A DNA stretch of 64,000 bases from Paenibacillus marchantiophytorum (GTDB lineage Bacteria; Bacillota; Bacilli; Paenibacillales; NBRC-103111), in assembly GCF_014640555.1 (NCBI RefSeq), contig NZ_BMHE01000009.1, positions 62,001 through 126,000 of the forward strand, in the 5' to 3' direction. Under the pieces are notes generated by a model. The model made no database searches and was not told the origin of the DNA. It saw nothing but the letters and a program-made list of their open reading frames with translations. The number at the start of each line of letters is the position of its first letter. Positions within the stretch are counted from its first letter, which is position 1. Shown here piece by piece: positions 26,418 to 35,635 of this stretch. The translations under genes and the position numbers were made by a program.

Positions 26418-26430
26418 CAGCGAACAACGA

Positions 26431-27291
26431 TTATTTATGCACCATTAATGGGGTTAAGGCAAACAAGGTGCGGCGAATCTCGTGCCACGCTTTCGACAAC
26501 GCGACTTGCACTTCCCAGGCATGCCGCCCCAAGACCGAGACAATCAGCCCATATTTATGGGTCAGACTGGCTCCAACACGCACATGGCTGCTTTCGCCAT
26601 TCAGCGTCACCAGGCACTCCATCAGCGCCTCGAGATGCTGGTGTTTGAGACGGTCCGAATACACGTACAGATTGCCAAGATGCGTTTCGTGCTCCCAACA
26701 ACCCGGCGCGGCCAATGGCATAGCCGCCGGTTCAATTCTCTGATTTTGATAAAATATGAGTTCGTTGGCGTGCCAAACCTTCAACCGATTCGTATATCGG
26801 GTATAGTGAAAGATTTCACCGCGCTGCGTTCGTCCAGGACAGAGAACATCCGATAAGATAAGCGCAGAACCCGGAGCAAGATGAACTTCCATCTCCGCAG
26901 CCAAATTGGCCTCCTTGTACAGCATCAGCGGCTCCGGTATATACTCCAGCAGCGCACCCGCTTCCAAATGCAGCGTTTGCCGCTGTGTACTCCCCGAACC
27001 GGCAACCGAAGGATGAACCTTCGTGAACGACTGGTTCGTGAGAAATACACGGGCACCTTCCCTCAGGCGCATCGTGATTTCGTAATGATCCCCAGACATT
27101 AGGCCTGGGGAACAGTCCATCATATAGACGCCCAACTGCTCCGCGGGAGGTGTATCCAGAGTGAGCGAATCGTTCTCATATCGAAACGTTTTGGCAATTT
27201 TGAGCGGGGAGGCGTGATATTTGTGTACGAGCTGCGTCAAGCCGCTGCGCACCGCAAATTCCGCTTGAATCTCCCCGGTCACGCTAGGCAT
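26431..27291 (-). CDS. ureD: Urease accessory protein UreD (UreH)
   Basis: 286 residues from ATG 27291, which overlaps the ureG stop by eight bases (ATGCCTAG), typical translational coupling; an earlier in-frame Met at 27330 is less likely. The family landmarks include [52 protein letters not shown] and [14 protein letters not shown], and a C-terminal cluster [16 protein letters not shown]. UreD binds apo-urease and forms the UreD-UreF-UreG scaffold that delivers nickel and carbon dioxide. It is the last gene of ureABCFGD; a terminator follows at 26394. Confidence 0.9.
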   Translation of the reverse strand: MPSVTGEIQAEFAVRSGLTQLVHKYHASPLKIAKTFRYENDSLTLDTPPAEQLGVYMMDCSPGLMSGDHYEITMRLREGARVFLTNQSFTKVHPSVAGSGSTQRQTLHLEAGALLEYIPEPLMLYKEANLAAEMEVHLAPGSALILSDVLCPGRTQRGEIFHYTRYTNRLKVWHANELIFYQNQRIEPAAMPLAAPGCWEHETHLGNLYVYSDRLKHQHLEALMECLVTLNGESSHVRVGASLTHKYGLIVSVLGRHAWEVQVALSKAWHEIRRTLFALTPLMVHK

Positions 27292-27943
27292 GGCTGAACT
27301 CCGTTTCCACCCATGCAACAATGTCATCAAGCCCTGTGCCGCCCATCAGGTTGGAGAAAATATAAGGACGGTCGCCGCGCATCTTCTTCGTGTCCGAATC
27401 CATCACTTCCAGGCTGGCGCCCACGTAAGGGGCGAGATCGATTTTGTTAATGATCAACATATCGGAACGCATGATGCCAGGGCCGCCTTTGCGCGGAATT
27501 TTCTCGCCTTGCGCCACATCAATGATATAGATGAAGCGGTCGACCAATTCCGGACTGAACGCCGCCGCCAAATTATCGCCGCCGCTTTCAATAAAGATAA
27601 TATCGAGATTGTCGAATCGCTGCTCCAATTCCTCAATCGCTTCGAAGTTCATCGAAGCATCCTCACGAATGGCGGTATGCGGACAACCTCCGGTCTCTAC
27701 CCCAATGATGCGATCCTCTGGCAGCGCCTCAGAACTAATCAGAATACGAGCATCTTCCTTCGTGTAGATGTCATTCGTAATAACCGCAATGCTGTAGCGG
27801 TCATTCAGTTTACGGGCTAATCGCTCGACTAAAGCTGTTTTGCCGGAACCTACGGGACCGCCGATCCCGATACGCATCGGACGACTCCGGTCCACAGCTG
27901 GCTTTTCCCACGGGTGATGATGATGACCTTGACCTTGACACAT
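27284..27943 (-). CDS. ureG: Urease accessory GTPase UreG with short His stretch
   Basis: About 219 residues from ATG 27943; ATG 27949 is too close to GGAGG. The P-loop is [14 protein letters not shown] (residues 27-40), switch regions include [26 protein letters not shown] (the conserved CPH motif) and ESGGDNLAA, and the G4-like motif is NKIDLAP. The N terminus reads [15 protein letters not shown]: four consecutive His, which may store nickel in the absence of a UreE. GTP hydrolysis drives nickel transfer into the urease site. It overlaps ureD downstream by eight bases. Confidence 0.92.
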   Translation of the reverse strand: MCQGQGHHHHPWEKPAVDRSRPMRIGIGGPVGSGKTALVERLARKLNDRYSIAVITNDIYTKEDARILISSEALPEDRIIGVETGGCPHTAIREDASMNFEAIEELEQRFDNLDIIFIESGGDNLAAAFSPELVDRFIYIIDVAQGEKIPRKGGPGIMRSDMLIINKIDLAPYVGASLEVMDSDTKKMRGDRPYIFSNLMGGTGLDDIVAWVETEFSHA

Positions 27944-27979
27944 AGCCATTCCTCCTCAAATTGGGTTAGGGTGTTAGCC

Positions 27980-28702
27980 CTAAGACATAAACAATCGCGA
28001 ATATAGGGTTTCATGCTGCATCATAGCCAAATCAGCGGCTGGCGAGTTCGTATACGCATCCAACGGATCTAAGTGAGCCACACGCTGCCACTCCCGTTCA
28101 GTCAACGGAACCAGCTTGGCAAGCAGAATCTGTCCTTGCGTCTGACCCATGGACATGAGTCTCAGCGCACTGTTGATGCAGGTCATGATGCAGCTGTATA
28201 AATATCCTTCCACCGCTTGATCCAGCGGCACTCCAAGCTGATAACTGACCCATCCATGAATCATCGGATGATTGGAACTGCAACGTCCTGCCTTCACAGC
28301 CTCGTCGAGCGGCTGCCAAGGCAGATCCGGATATATGGACCTAGCTAGCTGAAGCAGTCTGCGCCCCATTTTCTGAACACCGATTCTGGCTTCGCTTGAC
28401 GCCCGCTGCACATGCAGCATGTGGTCGATCTCCCAGAGCTGCTCCCATGACTCGTTCGGCATATGTTGATACGCGGCTTTGATCACCATCGCATCTGAGG
28501 ATGCCCAACTGTTCGCTAGCATCGTGCCGATGTAAGCTTCAAGCTCATCCACCGTTTGCAAACGACCTTGCTGAACTAACGTTTCCAAACCAAAGGAGTG
28601 AGAGAAGCCGCCAATCGGCAGAGCGGAGTCAAGCAGCTGTTGATAAGCGAGCCAGTGGAACTTTGGGGTCGTTTGCTGTGAAGTCGTTCCAGTTGCCGTC
28701 AT
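27980..28702 (-). CDS. ureF: Urease accessory protein UreF
   Basis: 240 residues, all helical. It has the family pattern LLDSALPIGGFSHSFGLETLVQQG near residues 20-45, ESWEQLWEIDHMLHVQRASSEAR in the middle and SSNHPMIHGWVSYQLGV (GAHP-like segment) near 155-170, ending with a helix bundle. UreF bridges UreD and UreG and acts as a GTPase checkpoint in nickel insertion. Ribosome binding site GGAGGTGAG lies before ATG 28702. It follows ureC by 36 bases on the same strand, and 30 bases separate it from ureG. Confidence 0.9.
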   Translation of the reverse strand: MTATGTTSQQTTPKFHWLAYQQLLDSALPIGGFSHSFGLETLVQQGRLQTVDELEAYIGTMLANSWASSDAMVIKAAYQHMPNESWEQLWEIDHMLHVQRASSEARIGVQKMGRRLLQLARSIYPDLPWQPLDEAVKAGRCSSNHPMIHGWVSYQLGVPLDQAVEGYLYSCIMTCINSALRLMSMGQTQGQILLAKLVPLTEREWQRVAHLDPLDAYTNSPAADLAMMQHETLYSRLFMS

Positions 28703-28738
28703 TTGTGCTCACCTCCACCAGGGACTTCCCCTCTCTTT

Positions 28739-30454
28739 TTAAAATAAAAAATATAACTGCGCCATCGGCAGCTCCGTCGCCGGCTCGCAGGTAATGGCTT
28801 CGCCGTCCACTTTCACTTCGTACGTTTCGGGATTCACTTCAATGGAAGGTGTCTCGTTATTATGAATCATGTCTTTTTTCGAAATATCACGGCAGCCTTT
28901 CACAGGCTCCACCCGCTTTTGCAAACCTAATTTCTTCGCTATCCCGCGGTCATAGGCGGCTTGCGATACGAATGTAATGGAGCTTTGTGTCAACGCTTTG
29001 CCGAAAGCAGCAAACATCGGTCTGCCAAAGACAGGTTGCGGCGTCGGGATGGACGCATTGGGATCCCCCATTTGGGCGTAGGCAATGCTGCCTCCTTTAA
29101 GCACGAGATCCGGTTTGACGCCGAAGAACATCGGACTCCAAATAACCAAATCCGCGAACTTGCCAGGTTCAATCGAACCGACAAGATGCGAGACACCATG
29201 CGTAATCGCAGGGTTTATCGTATATTTGGCAATGTAGCGCTTGATTCGGAAATTGTCGCCTTCCTCCGTATCCGGGGACAGCGGTCCACGCTGTTTCTTC
29301 ATCTTATCCGCTGTTTGCCATGTCCGGATAATGACTTCGCCAACCCTGCCCATGGCCTGCGAATCCGAGCTCAGCATGCTGAATACGCCCAAATCATGCA
29401 GGATATCTTCCGCTGCAATCGTCTCCGGGCGAATCCGTGAATCCGCGAAAGCGACATCCTCCGGAATACGACTATCTAGATGGTGACAAACCATCAGCAT
29501 ATCCAAATGTTCCTCGATCGTATTGATCGTATATGGCCTCGTCGGGTTCGTGGAAGAAGGGAGAATATTAAGTTCAGCAGCCGCGCGGATAATATCCGGC
29601 GCATGGCCTCCGCCCGCTCCTTCTGTATGATACGTATGAATTGTACGGCCTTTGATTGCCGACAGCGTATCCTCCAGAAATCCCGCTTCATTTAATGTAT
29701 CCGTATGAATGGCTACTTGAACGTCGTATTGATCCGCTGCTTCCAGGCATGTATCAATCGCCGCCGGTGTTGTTCCCCAGTCTTCATGCAGCTTCAGACC
29801 AATAGCTCCAGCTTCGATTTGTTCCACCAAAGGAGCAAGAAATGAGGCATTCCCTTTCCCCGTAAAACCCAAATTCATCGGAAATCCTTCCGACGCTTCC
29901 AACATTCGCTGCATATGCCATGCGCCCGGTGTACACGTTGTGGCATTGGTACCCGTGGCTGGCCCCGTTCCACCGCCAATCATCGTTGTCACGCCAGAGG
30001 ACAGGGCTGTCTCGATTTGCTGCGGACAAATGAAATGAATATGGGCATCGATGCCGCCCGCTGTCACGATTTTACCTTCTCCAGCAATCACTTCCGTGCT
30101 GGCTCCTACGATCATATTGGGATGAACGCCATCCATAATGTCCGGGTTTCCTGCTTTGCCGATGCCAACAATGTGACCGTCTCGGATACCGATATCCCCT
30201 TTGACAATGCCCCAATGGTCGATAACAACGGCATTCGTGATTAAGGTATCAAGAACGCCTTGATCGCGTGTAGCGCCGCTGGATTGCCCCATGCCATCAC
30301 GAATCACTTTACCGCCGCCAAATTTACATTCATCCCCGTATACCGTGTAATCATGTTCAATCTGTGCCCATAATTCTGTATCTGCCAATCGAATGGCATC
30401 TCCAGTTGTAGGACCGAACATCGAAGCATAGCTCTTACGATCTATTCGATTCAC
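28739..30454 (-). CDS. ureC: Urease alpha subunit
   Basis: 571 residues, normal length. Starts at GTG 30454 (GGGAGGGG upstream), overlapping ureB by 20 bases. All nickel-centre residues are in place: H138 and H140 in GGIDAHIHF, the carbamylated K221 in GLKLHEDWG, two later His in IHTDTL and [14 protein letters not shown], the flap MVCHHLD Cys/His, and the Asp in [11 protein letters not shown]. The enzyme hydrolyses urea to ammonia and carbamate in the cytosol. The gene order ureABC, with separate A and B, is the common bacterial form (not the fused Helicobacter type). Confidence 0.95.
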   Translation of the reverse strand: MNRIDRKSYASMFGPTTGDAIRLADTELWAQIEHDYTVYGDECKFGGGKVIRDGMGQSSGATRDQGVLDTLITNAVVIDHWGIVKGDIGIRDGHIVGIGKAGNPDIMDGVHPNMIVGASTEVIAGEGKIVTAGGIDAHIHFICPQQIETALSSGVTTMIGGGTGPATGTNATTCTPGAWHMQRMLEASEGFPMNLGFTGKGNASFLAPLVEQIEAGAIGLKLHEDWGTTPAAIDTCLEAADQYDVQVAIHTDTLNEAGFLEDTLSAIKGRTIHTYHTEGAGGGHAPDIIRAAAELNILPSSTNPTRPYTINTIEEHLDMLMVCHHLDSRIPEDVAFADSRIRPETIAAEDILHDLGVFSMLSSDSQAMGRVGEVIIRTWQTADKMKKQRGPLSPDTEEGDNFRIKRYIAKYTINPAITHGVSHLVGSIEPGKFADLVIWSPMFFGVKPDLVLKGGSIAYAQMGDPNASIPTPQPVFGRPMFAAFGKALTQSSITFVSQAAYDRGIAKKLGLQKRVEPVKGCRDISKKDMIHNNETPSIEVNPETYEVKVDGEAITCEPATELPMAQLYFLF

Positions 30455-30818
30455 CGGGATTCCCCTCCCATGTTTGCAATCTATCCTTCACCTCATCGGG
30501 CATTTGCCCTTTGACAGCCGAGCCCTTGCTCAGGTTATTCAGACCATAGGAAACCTTGGCTCCGCCTAATTCAACTAACTGGACAGGCTTCTGCTCGCCA
30601 GGCTCGAATCGGACCGCAGTACCTGCCGGAATGTCAAGCCGCATCCCATAGGCAAGTTCTCTCGGAAATGCCAAGGCGCGATTCACTTCAAAAAAGTGAA
30701 AATGGGAACCTACCTGTACGGGACGGTCTCCTGTATTAGTTACGATCACATCGACCGTCTGTCTGCCTACATTCAGTTCAATATAGCCCTTACCTGTTCG
30801 AAATTCTCCCGGAACCAT
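30435..30818 (-). CDS. ureB: Urease beta subunit
   Basis: 127 residues, an all-beta subunit. The conserved block [19 protein letters not shown] starts the protein, followed by [21 protein letters not shown] and [28 protein letters not shown], the family signature. The last residues ([18 protein letters not shown]) form a tail that overlaps the ureC start by 20 bases. The AGGAAAGG site lies upstream of ATG 30818. With UreA and UreC it makes the trimeric core of urease. Confidence 0.95.
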   Translation of the reverse strand: MVPGEFRTGKGYIELNVGRQTVDVIVTNTGDRPVQVGSHFHFFEVNRALAFPRELAYGMRLDIPAGTAVRFEPGEQKPVQLVELGGAKVSYGLNNLSKGSAVKGQMPDEVKDRLQTWEGNPGESNRS

Positions 30819-30843
30819 GTTGTCGCCCCTTTCCTTTCATCAT

Positions 30844-31146
30844 CTAGGTAATTGGTTCGTGAACGGTCACTAACTTCGTACCATCAGGAAATGTCGCTTC
30901 GACTTGAACCTCGTGAATCATTTGTGGCACTCCTTCCATGACTTGCTCAGCCCGCAGGATCGTTGTCCCGAACGACATCAATTCTGCAACGGTCAACCCG
31001 TCTCTGGCTCCTTCCATGATTTCCGATGTGATCAGCGCTATACTTTCCGGATAATTTAATTTCAAGCCTCTTCCAAGTCTTCTGCGAGCTAAGTCTGCGG
31101 CGACTGTAATGAGTAATTTTTCTTTCTCTCTCTCCGTTAAATGCAC
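30844..31146 (-). CDS. ureA: Urease gamma subunit
   Basis: 100 residues, exactly the family length. Start is GTG 31146 with GAAGAGGTGAAG in front. Conserved blocks are [30 protein letters not shown] and [16 protein letters not shown], and the C-terminal [24 protein letters not shown]. It is the first gene of the ureABCFGD operon, driven by the promoter at 31192-31220 with a TnrA-type box upstream. It forms the small structural subunit that supports the alpha/beta catalytic unit. Confidence 0.95.
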   Translation of the reverse strand: MHLTEREKEKLLITVAADLARRRLGRGLKLNYPESIALITSEIMEGARDGLTVAELMSFGTTILRAEQVMEGVPQMIHEVQVEATFPDGTKLVTVHEPIT

Positions 31147-31191
31147 ATCTTCACCTCTTCAAAAACCGAATGATGGTAATCCTTTACACTC

Positions 31192-31220
31192 ATTATATTC
31201 GTGTATTTAACGATTGTAAA
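31192..31220 (-). promoter_or_regulatory. Promoter of the urease operon
   Basis: Minus strand -35 TTTACA (31220-31215), 17-base spacer, -10 TATAAT (31197-31192). The -10 is perfect and the -35 matches at four of six. The predicted start site is about 31185, 40 bases before the ureA GTG. The TnrA-type box 31228-31244 is centred about 51 bases upstream of that start. Confidence 0.75.
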
Positions 31221-31227
31221 TCTTATA

Positions 31228-31244
31228 TGTCATATATAGTTACA
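31228..31244 (-). promoter_or_regulatory. TnrA/GlnR-type box for the urease operon
   Basis: TGTCA-TATATAG-TTACA, a perfect match to the 17-base TGTNA-N7-TNACA consensus of the MerR-family nitrogen regulators TnrA and GlnR. Its centre (31236) lies 44 bases upstream of the last base of the -10 hexamer, which places it near -51, the position of activating TnrA sites. TnrA activates ureABC in Bacillus subtilis. Confidence 0.82.
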
Positions 31245-31342
31245 TGAAAACGGGGTATTCCGAAAAAATATTTCGCTTTTATGTGATTATCCCAAAGGAT
31301 TTAACGACGTTTGTGCATGAAACACAAAAAAAAATTCATTTG

Positions 31343-31359
31343 TGTCATGTATATTGACA
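31343..31359 (+). promoter_or_regulatory. TnrA/GlnR-type box for the urt operon
   Basis: TGTCA-TGTATAT-TGACA, another perfect TGTNA-N7-TNACA site. The centre at 31351 is 44 bases before the end of the putative -10 at 31390-31395, mirroring the urease side exactly. The right arm also contains TTGACA (31354-31359), so an alternative promoter starting with it would be overlapped and repressed by the same box. Confidence 0.82.
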
Positions 31360-31395
31360 CCATCTTCTTTTCCCACTTATCATAGGCCTTGTAAT
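31354..31395 (+). promoter_or_regulatory. Candidate promoters of urtABCDE
   Basis: Two possibilities. One uses -10 TGTAAT (31390-31395) with no good -35, as expected of an activator-dependent promoter served by the box at 31343. The other uses TTGACA (31354-31359), 18 bases, and TATCAT (31378-31383), which the same box would cover. The matching 44-base geometry with the urease side favours the first. Confidence 0.5.
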
Positions 31396-31427
31396 CCAAA
31401 TCTTGTAAGTAAGGGAGTGGTAAGGGA

Positions 31428-32702
31428 ATGAGAGAGATAAGAAACAAAGGTAAACTCACAGTCGCTTTGAGCATGGCTATCATGTTGGTCATCGCGGGCT
31501 GTGCCAAATCGGTTCCGACGGCATCAACATCAACTACACCTAAGGCGTCTACAGCTGCGGAGGTAAAGGCAGATTCGAAGGATGATACCGTACCTGTTGG
31601 TATTCTTCACTCTCTAACAGGAACGATGTCCATAAGCGAGGTATCCGTTCGAGATGCCGAACTGATGGCCATTGACGAAATTAATGCAGCCGGGGGACTC
31701 TTAGGCAAGAAAATCAAGCCCGTGATTGAAGACGGAGCATCCGATTGGCCGACTTTTGCAGAGAAAACTAAGAAGTTACTGCAGAAGGACAGCGTTGTAA
31801 CGATCTTTGGCTGCTGGACATCAGCGAGCCGCAAAGCCGTTCTTCCGGTCGTCGAACAGAACAAAGGACTGCTTTGGTATCCGGTCCAATATGAAGGCGT
31901 GGAATCATCACCGAATATTTTCTACATTGGCGCAACAACGAACCAACAAATTATCCCCGCTGTAACCTGGCTTCTGCAAAACAAAGGAAAGAAATTTTAC
32001 CTCTTAGGCTCTGACTACGTCTTCCCAAGAACTGCCAACAAAATCATTAAAGAGCAGTTGAAAGCCGAAGGCGGTACGCTCATTGCTGAAGAATACACTC
32101 CGCTTGGACACACGGATTACAACACAATCATCAGCAAGATCAAAAAAGACAAACCGGATGTCATTTTCAATACATTGAACGGTGACAGCAACGTTGCCTT
32201 CTTCAAACAATTGAAAGATGCCGGCATTACAGCCAAAGACATAACAACGATGTCCGTCAGTATTGCGGAAGAAGAAGTGCGCGGCATTGGCGCGTCTGTC
32301 TTGGATGGACACTATACGGCTTGGAATTACTACCAAACAACGGATACGCCAGAGAACAAAAAATTCGTTGAAGCTTACAAAGCCAAATATGGGAAAGACC
32401 GTGTAACGGATGATCCCATTGAAGCAGGCTATACAGCTGTTTATTTATGGGCAGCCGCGGTCAAAAAAGCAGGTTCCTTCGAGGTCGAGAAAGTGAAAGC
32501 CGCTGCCAAGGGCATCGAATTCAACGCACCTGAAGGGAAGGTCGTTATCGACGGCGAGAATCAACATATATCCAAAACAGCGCGTATCGGTCAAATTACG
32601 GCTGATGGGCAAATCAAAGAAATTTGGAACTCCGGCCAACCGCTTAAACCAGATCCATTCCTCAAAACATACCCATGGGGCGGAGAAGTAACGAAAAAAT
32701 AA
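31428..32702 (+). CDS. urtA: Urea ABC transporter substrate-binding lipoprotein
   Basis: 424 residues. A lipoprotein signal with lipobox VIAGC (Cys 25) is followed by a Ser/Thr/Ala linker and a type I periplasmic-binding fold of the branched-chain amino acid/amide family: [48 protein letters not shown] and [16 protein letters not shown] are typical of UrtA and of FmdD-type amide binders. The GGGA site with ATG 31428 fits. It captures urea outside the membrane for UrtBC. The gene is divergent from the urease operon; an 11-bp hairpin follows it. Confidence 0.9.
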   Translation: MREIRNKGKLTVALSMAIMLVIAGCAKSVPTASTSTTPKASTAAEVKADSKDDTVPVGILHSLTGTMSISEVSVRDAELMAIDEINAAGGLLGKKIKPVIEDGASDWPTFAEKTKKLLQKDSVVTIFGCWTSASRKAVLPVVEQNKGLLWYPVQYEGVESSPNIFYIGATTNQQIIPAVTWLLQNKGKKFYLLGSDYVFPRTANKIIKEQLKAEGGTLIAEEYTPLGHTDYNTIISKIKKDKPDVIFNTLNGDSNVAFFKQLKDAGITAKDITTMSVSIAEEEVRGIGASVLDGHYTAWNYYQTTDTPENKKFVEAYKAKYGKDRVTDDPIEAGYTAVYLWAAAVKKAGSFEVEKVKAAAKGIEFNAPEGKVVIDGENQHISKTARIGQITADGQIKEIWNSGQPLKPDPFLKTYPWGGEVTKK

Positions 32703-32731
32703 GAGCAACTTAGGAAGATCGCACTTGGAGC

Positions 32732-32757
32732 CAGGACTGCCTTGCGGCAGTCCTGGA
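32732..32757 (+). promoter_or_regulatory. Intercistronic hairpin between urtA and urtB
   Basis: CCAGGACTGCC, TTGC, GGCAGTCCTGG: a perfect 11-base stem with no long U tract (ATTTCATC follows). It probably acts as a partial terminator or 3' stabiliser that lets urtA be expressed more than the membrane components. Confidence 0.6.
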
Positions 32758-32795
32758 TTTCATCATTTACTCGGGCTTCACTGGGGAGGATTGTT

Positions 32796-33701
32796 ATGAG
32801 TCTGCTGCTTCTTCAACTGTTCAACGGCTTAAGTCTTAGTTCCATTCTGCTCCTGATTGCCATCGGTCTCGCGATTACCTTCGGTCTTATGAATGTGATG
32901 AATATGGCGCACGGCGAATTTATTATGATCGGCGCCTATATGGCTTATCTGGTTCAACAATGGTTTCAGAAAATGCTGCCAGCCTCCGCTTTCGGGTGGT
33001 ACTTCATTATTTCTCTGGGTGTCGCCTTTGCCGTAGCCTTCTGCATCGGCTGGCTGCTCGAGGTTTGCTTGATCCGCTTCATGTATGGAAGACCGCTGGA
33101 TAGCTTGCTTGCAACCTGGGGCGTGAGCCTTGCGCTGCAGCAGCTCGCGCGCACCATCTTTGGCGCGCCGAACGTAGCGGTTAAAGCGCCGGAATGGCTG
33201 GAAGGCGGGTGGCATGTAACAGCCGACCTTATTCTTCCTTACAAGCGACTCTTCATCATCGCCTTAGTGGCGCTTTGCATTCTCATTATTTATATGTATC
33301 TCTATCACTCCGCAGGCGGTAGACGAATGAGAGCTGTCATGCAGAATCGTGAAATGGCCGCTTGTTTGGGCATATCCACACGCCGAGTAGACGCTCAGTC
33401 ATTCGCCTTCGGTTCGGCCATGGCTGGCATTGCAGGATGTGCTTTAACGCTGTTGGGACCGATTGGCCCGACCATTGGCACTTATTATATTGTTGATGCT
33501 TTCATGGTTGTTGTGCTTGGCGGTATTGGCAAGCTCATCGGAACCGTAGCAGGAGCATTAGGCATTGGCGTTTTCAATACAGCCTTGGAATACACCACGA
33601 GCGCTACGCTCGGCAAAGTGCTAGTCTTCACGCTGATTATCGCCTTCTTGCAATGGAAACCGATGGGACTTGTAACGATCCGTTCCAGATCCTTAGATTA
33701 A
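32796..33701 (+). CDS. urtB: Urea ABC transporter permease UrtB
   Basis: 301 residues from ATG 32796 (GGGGAGGATTG upstream); a frame open to 32742 is not used. Eight or so membrane spans of the LivH family, with the typical NVMNMAHGEFIMIGAYMAYL near residue 38-57 and the EAA-like loop in NREMAACLGISTRRVDAQSFAFGSAMAGIAG near 195-225. Pairs with UrtC to form the urea channel of the importer. The gene lies 93 bases after urtA, past the hairpin. Confidence 0.9.
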   Translation: MSLLLLQLFNGLSLSSILLLIAIGLAITFGLMNVMNMAHGEFIMIGAYMAYLVQQWFQKMLPASAFGWYFIISLGVAFAVAFCIGWLLEVCLIRFMYGRPLDSLLATWGVSLALQQLARTIFGAPNVAVKAPEWLEGGWHVTADLILPYKRLFIIALVALCILIIYMYLYHSAGGRRMRAVMQNREMAACLGISTRRVDAQSFAFGSAMAGIAGCALTLLGPIGPTIGTYYIVDAFMVVVLGGIGKLIGTVAGALGIGVFNTALEYTTSATLGKVLVFTLIIAFLQWKPMGLVTIRSRSLD

Positions 33702-33720
33702 GAAAGGATGTGCCGCCTCC

Positions 33721-34797
33721 ATGCTCTTAGCCGGACAATCCAAACTCAAACTTATCGTGTATACCGTTTTCTTGATTGCTATCGCACTAGCCCCACTCTT
33801 CTTGTCTGAGTTCCGTCTCTCACTGCTCGGCAAATTTCTCGCTTATGCCATTATTGCCATGGGCATTGATCTCATTTGGGGATACACAGGCATTCTAAGT
33901 CTCGGACATGGCGTTTACTTCGGACTAGGCGCCTATTGCATGGCTATGCATCTGAAGCTGGCTGCTACACCTGACCAACTGCCGGACTTCATGTCCTGGA
34001 GCGGTGTCGAAAGCTTGCCTTGGTTCTGGGTCCCCTTTCACAATGCGGGAGCGGCATTCCTGCTCGCCCTCATCGTACCGATGATTGTCGCCTTTATCTT
34101 AGGCTATTTCACTTTCCGAAATCGGATCAAGGGCGCCTTTTTCTCCATTCTGTCCCAAGCGCTCGTCATCATTACGGTCACTTTGTTCGTCGGTCAACAA
34201 GGGTATACCGGAGGGACGAATGGACTCACGAATTTCAGCACGTTCCTTGGCTTAGATTTGCAAGCACAATCCACAAAACTGTTATTTTTCTATCTCACAC
34301 TTGCCATCGTTGCTCTCGTCCTGATCCTGTGCAGCATCCTTGTCACCAGCCGCCTAGGCAACATCCTGACTGCCATTCGCGATGGAGAGAATCGCGTACG
34401 CTTCATCGGCTATAACCCGGTCACGTATAAAGTATTTATTTACTGCGCATCTGCCGGATTAGCCGGCCTTGCCGGCGTGCTCTTCGTCCTCCAGGAAGGG
34501 ATTATCTCCCCTGCGCAAATGGGCATCGTTCCCTCCATCGAGATGGTGTTGTGGGTTGCTATCGGTGGGCGCTCTACGATCGGAGGCGCTGTTCTCGGAG
34601 CGCTGGTCACCAATGCAGCGAAAACTACATTCAGTGAAGCTTATCCCGCATGGTGGCCGATTATGTTAGGAGCCATGTTCATTATTGTCGTACTTTTGCT
34701 GCCCAAAGGCATTGTGGGAACGATCACCCACTACACATCCAATTGGAAAAAGCCCGTGCTTCCCAAGCCGATCTCTTCCTCGCAAGAAGTCAGCTAG
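33721..34797 (+). CDS. urtC: Urea ABC transporter permease UrtC
   Basis: 358 residues with about ten hydrophobic spans, LivM family. MGIDLIWGYTGILSLGHGVYFGLGAY (residues about 52-77) and the loop NRIKGAFFSILSQALVIITVT are diagnostic, and GGTNGLTNF and the EAA-like IRDGENRVRFIGYNPVTYK follow. The start ATG 33721 has AGAAAGG about 14 bases upstream. It lies 19 bases after urtB, and 46 bases precede urtD. Confidence 0.9.
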   Translation: MLLAGQSKLKLIVYTVFLIAIALAPLFLSEFRLSLLGKFLAYAIIAMGIDLIWGYTGILSLGHGVYFGLGAYCMAMHLKLAATPDQLPDFMSWSGVESLPWFWVPFHNAGAAFLLALIVPMIVAFILGYFTFRNRIKGAFFSILSQALVIITVTLFVGQQGYTGGTNGLTNFSTFLGLDLQAQSTKLLFFYLTLAIVALVLILCSILVTSRLGNILTAIRDGENRVRFIGYNPVTYKVFIYCASAGLAGLAGVLFVLQEGIISPAQMGIVPSIEMVLWVAIGGRSTIGGAVLGALVTNAAKTTFSEAYPAWWPIMLGAMFIIVVLLLPKGIVGTITHYTSNWKKPVLPKPISSSQEVS

Positions 34798-34843
34798 CCC
34801 TGTAAAATCAACGTTTTCTGAACAATGAAGGAGGAAATTCCCC

Positions 34844-35635
34844 ATGCTAGGACAATTAGCGAAGCATGAACCTGCAGCCAGCGAGAAGATCCTGAGCGTA
34901 AAAGGACTTGAGGTCAGCTTTGATGGTTTCAAAGCCTTACGGAACCTGGACTTTTCCTTGCAATACGGAGAACTGCGGTTCCTCATCGGACCGAATGGAG
35001 CAGGAAAAACAACGCTCCTGGATGTCATTTGCGGGAAAGTGAAACCTTCACACGGCCATGTTTATTTCAAAGATGCCATTGATTTAACGAAGCATCAAGA
35101 GCATCAAATCGCTCAGCTCGGCATCGGGCGTAAATTTCAGACGCCTTCTGTCTTCTCGACCCTCACCGTTTTCGAAAATTTGGCCCTATCCATGAAGCAA
35201 AAACGCGGTCTTCTCAGCGCGTTATGGGCGAAGACTACGAGTGAGCAACTGGATCGATTGCATCTCAGACTTGGGATGATTGGTTTGCACAACAAGAGCA
35301 AGGAGCGCGCAGGCTCCCTCTCACACGGAGAGAAGCAATGGCTTGAAATCGGTATGCTGCTGATGCAAGAGCCTGATCTGCTCCTGCTCGATGAACCGGC
35401 TGCCGGAATGACAGACAGTGAAACTGAGAAAACAGGCGAGCTGCTGCACGAAATCGCGGCCACTCAGACCATCATCGTTGTCGAGCATGATATGGAGTTC
35501 GTTCGGCAGTTCGCCAGAACCGTTACTGTGCTGCATGAAGGTACTGTCCTGCGGGAAGGCACCATGCAAGAAATCCAGCATGATGACAAGGTTGCGGAAG
35601 TGTATCTGGGAAGGAGAGTGGAGCGCGGTGTTTAA
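34844..35635 (+). CDS. urtD: Urea ABC transporter ATPase UrtD
   Basis: 263 residues, LivG-like. Walker A GPNGAGKTT near residue 48, Q-loop in RKFQTPSVF, signature LSHGEKQWLEIGMLL, Walker B LLLLDEPAAGM and switch His in VVEHDMEFV. The signature LSHGEKQ is the UrtD-specific variant of LSGGQ. It energises urea uptake with UrtE. Its stop overlaps the UrtE start by eight bases. Confidence 0.92.
   Translation: MLGQLAKHEPAASEKILSVKGLEVSFDGFKALRNLDFSLQYGELRFLIGPNGAGKTTLLDVICGKVKPSHGHVYFKDAIDLTKHQEHQIAQLGIGRKFQTPSVFSTLTVFENLALSMKQKRGLLSALWAKTTSEQLDRLHLRLGMIGLHNKSKERAGSLSHGEKQWLEIGMLLMQEPDLLLLDEPAAGMTDSETEKTGELLHEIAATQTIIVVEHDMEFVRQFARTVTVLHEGTVLREGTMQEIQHDDKVAEVYLGRRVERGV

Noticed and set aside
26167..26427. 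87-codon N-terminal extension of ctaB
   Set aside because: Cys/Arg-rich sequence without homology features; GTG 26166 has a strong GAGGAGGG site and gives the normal family length.
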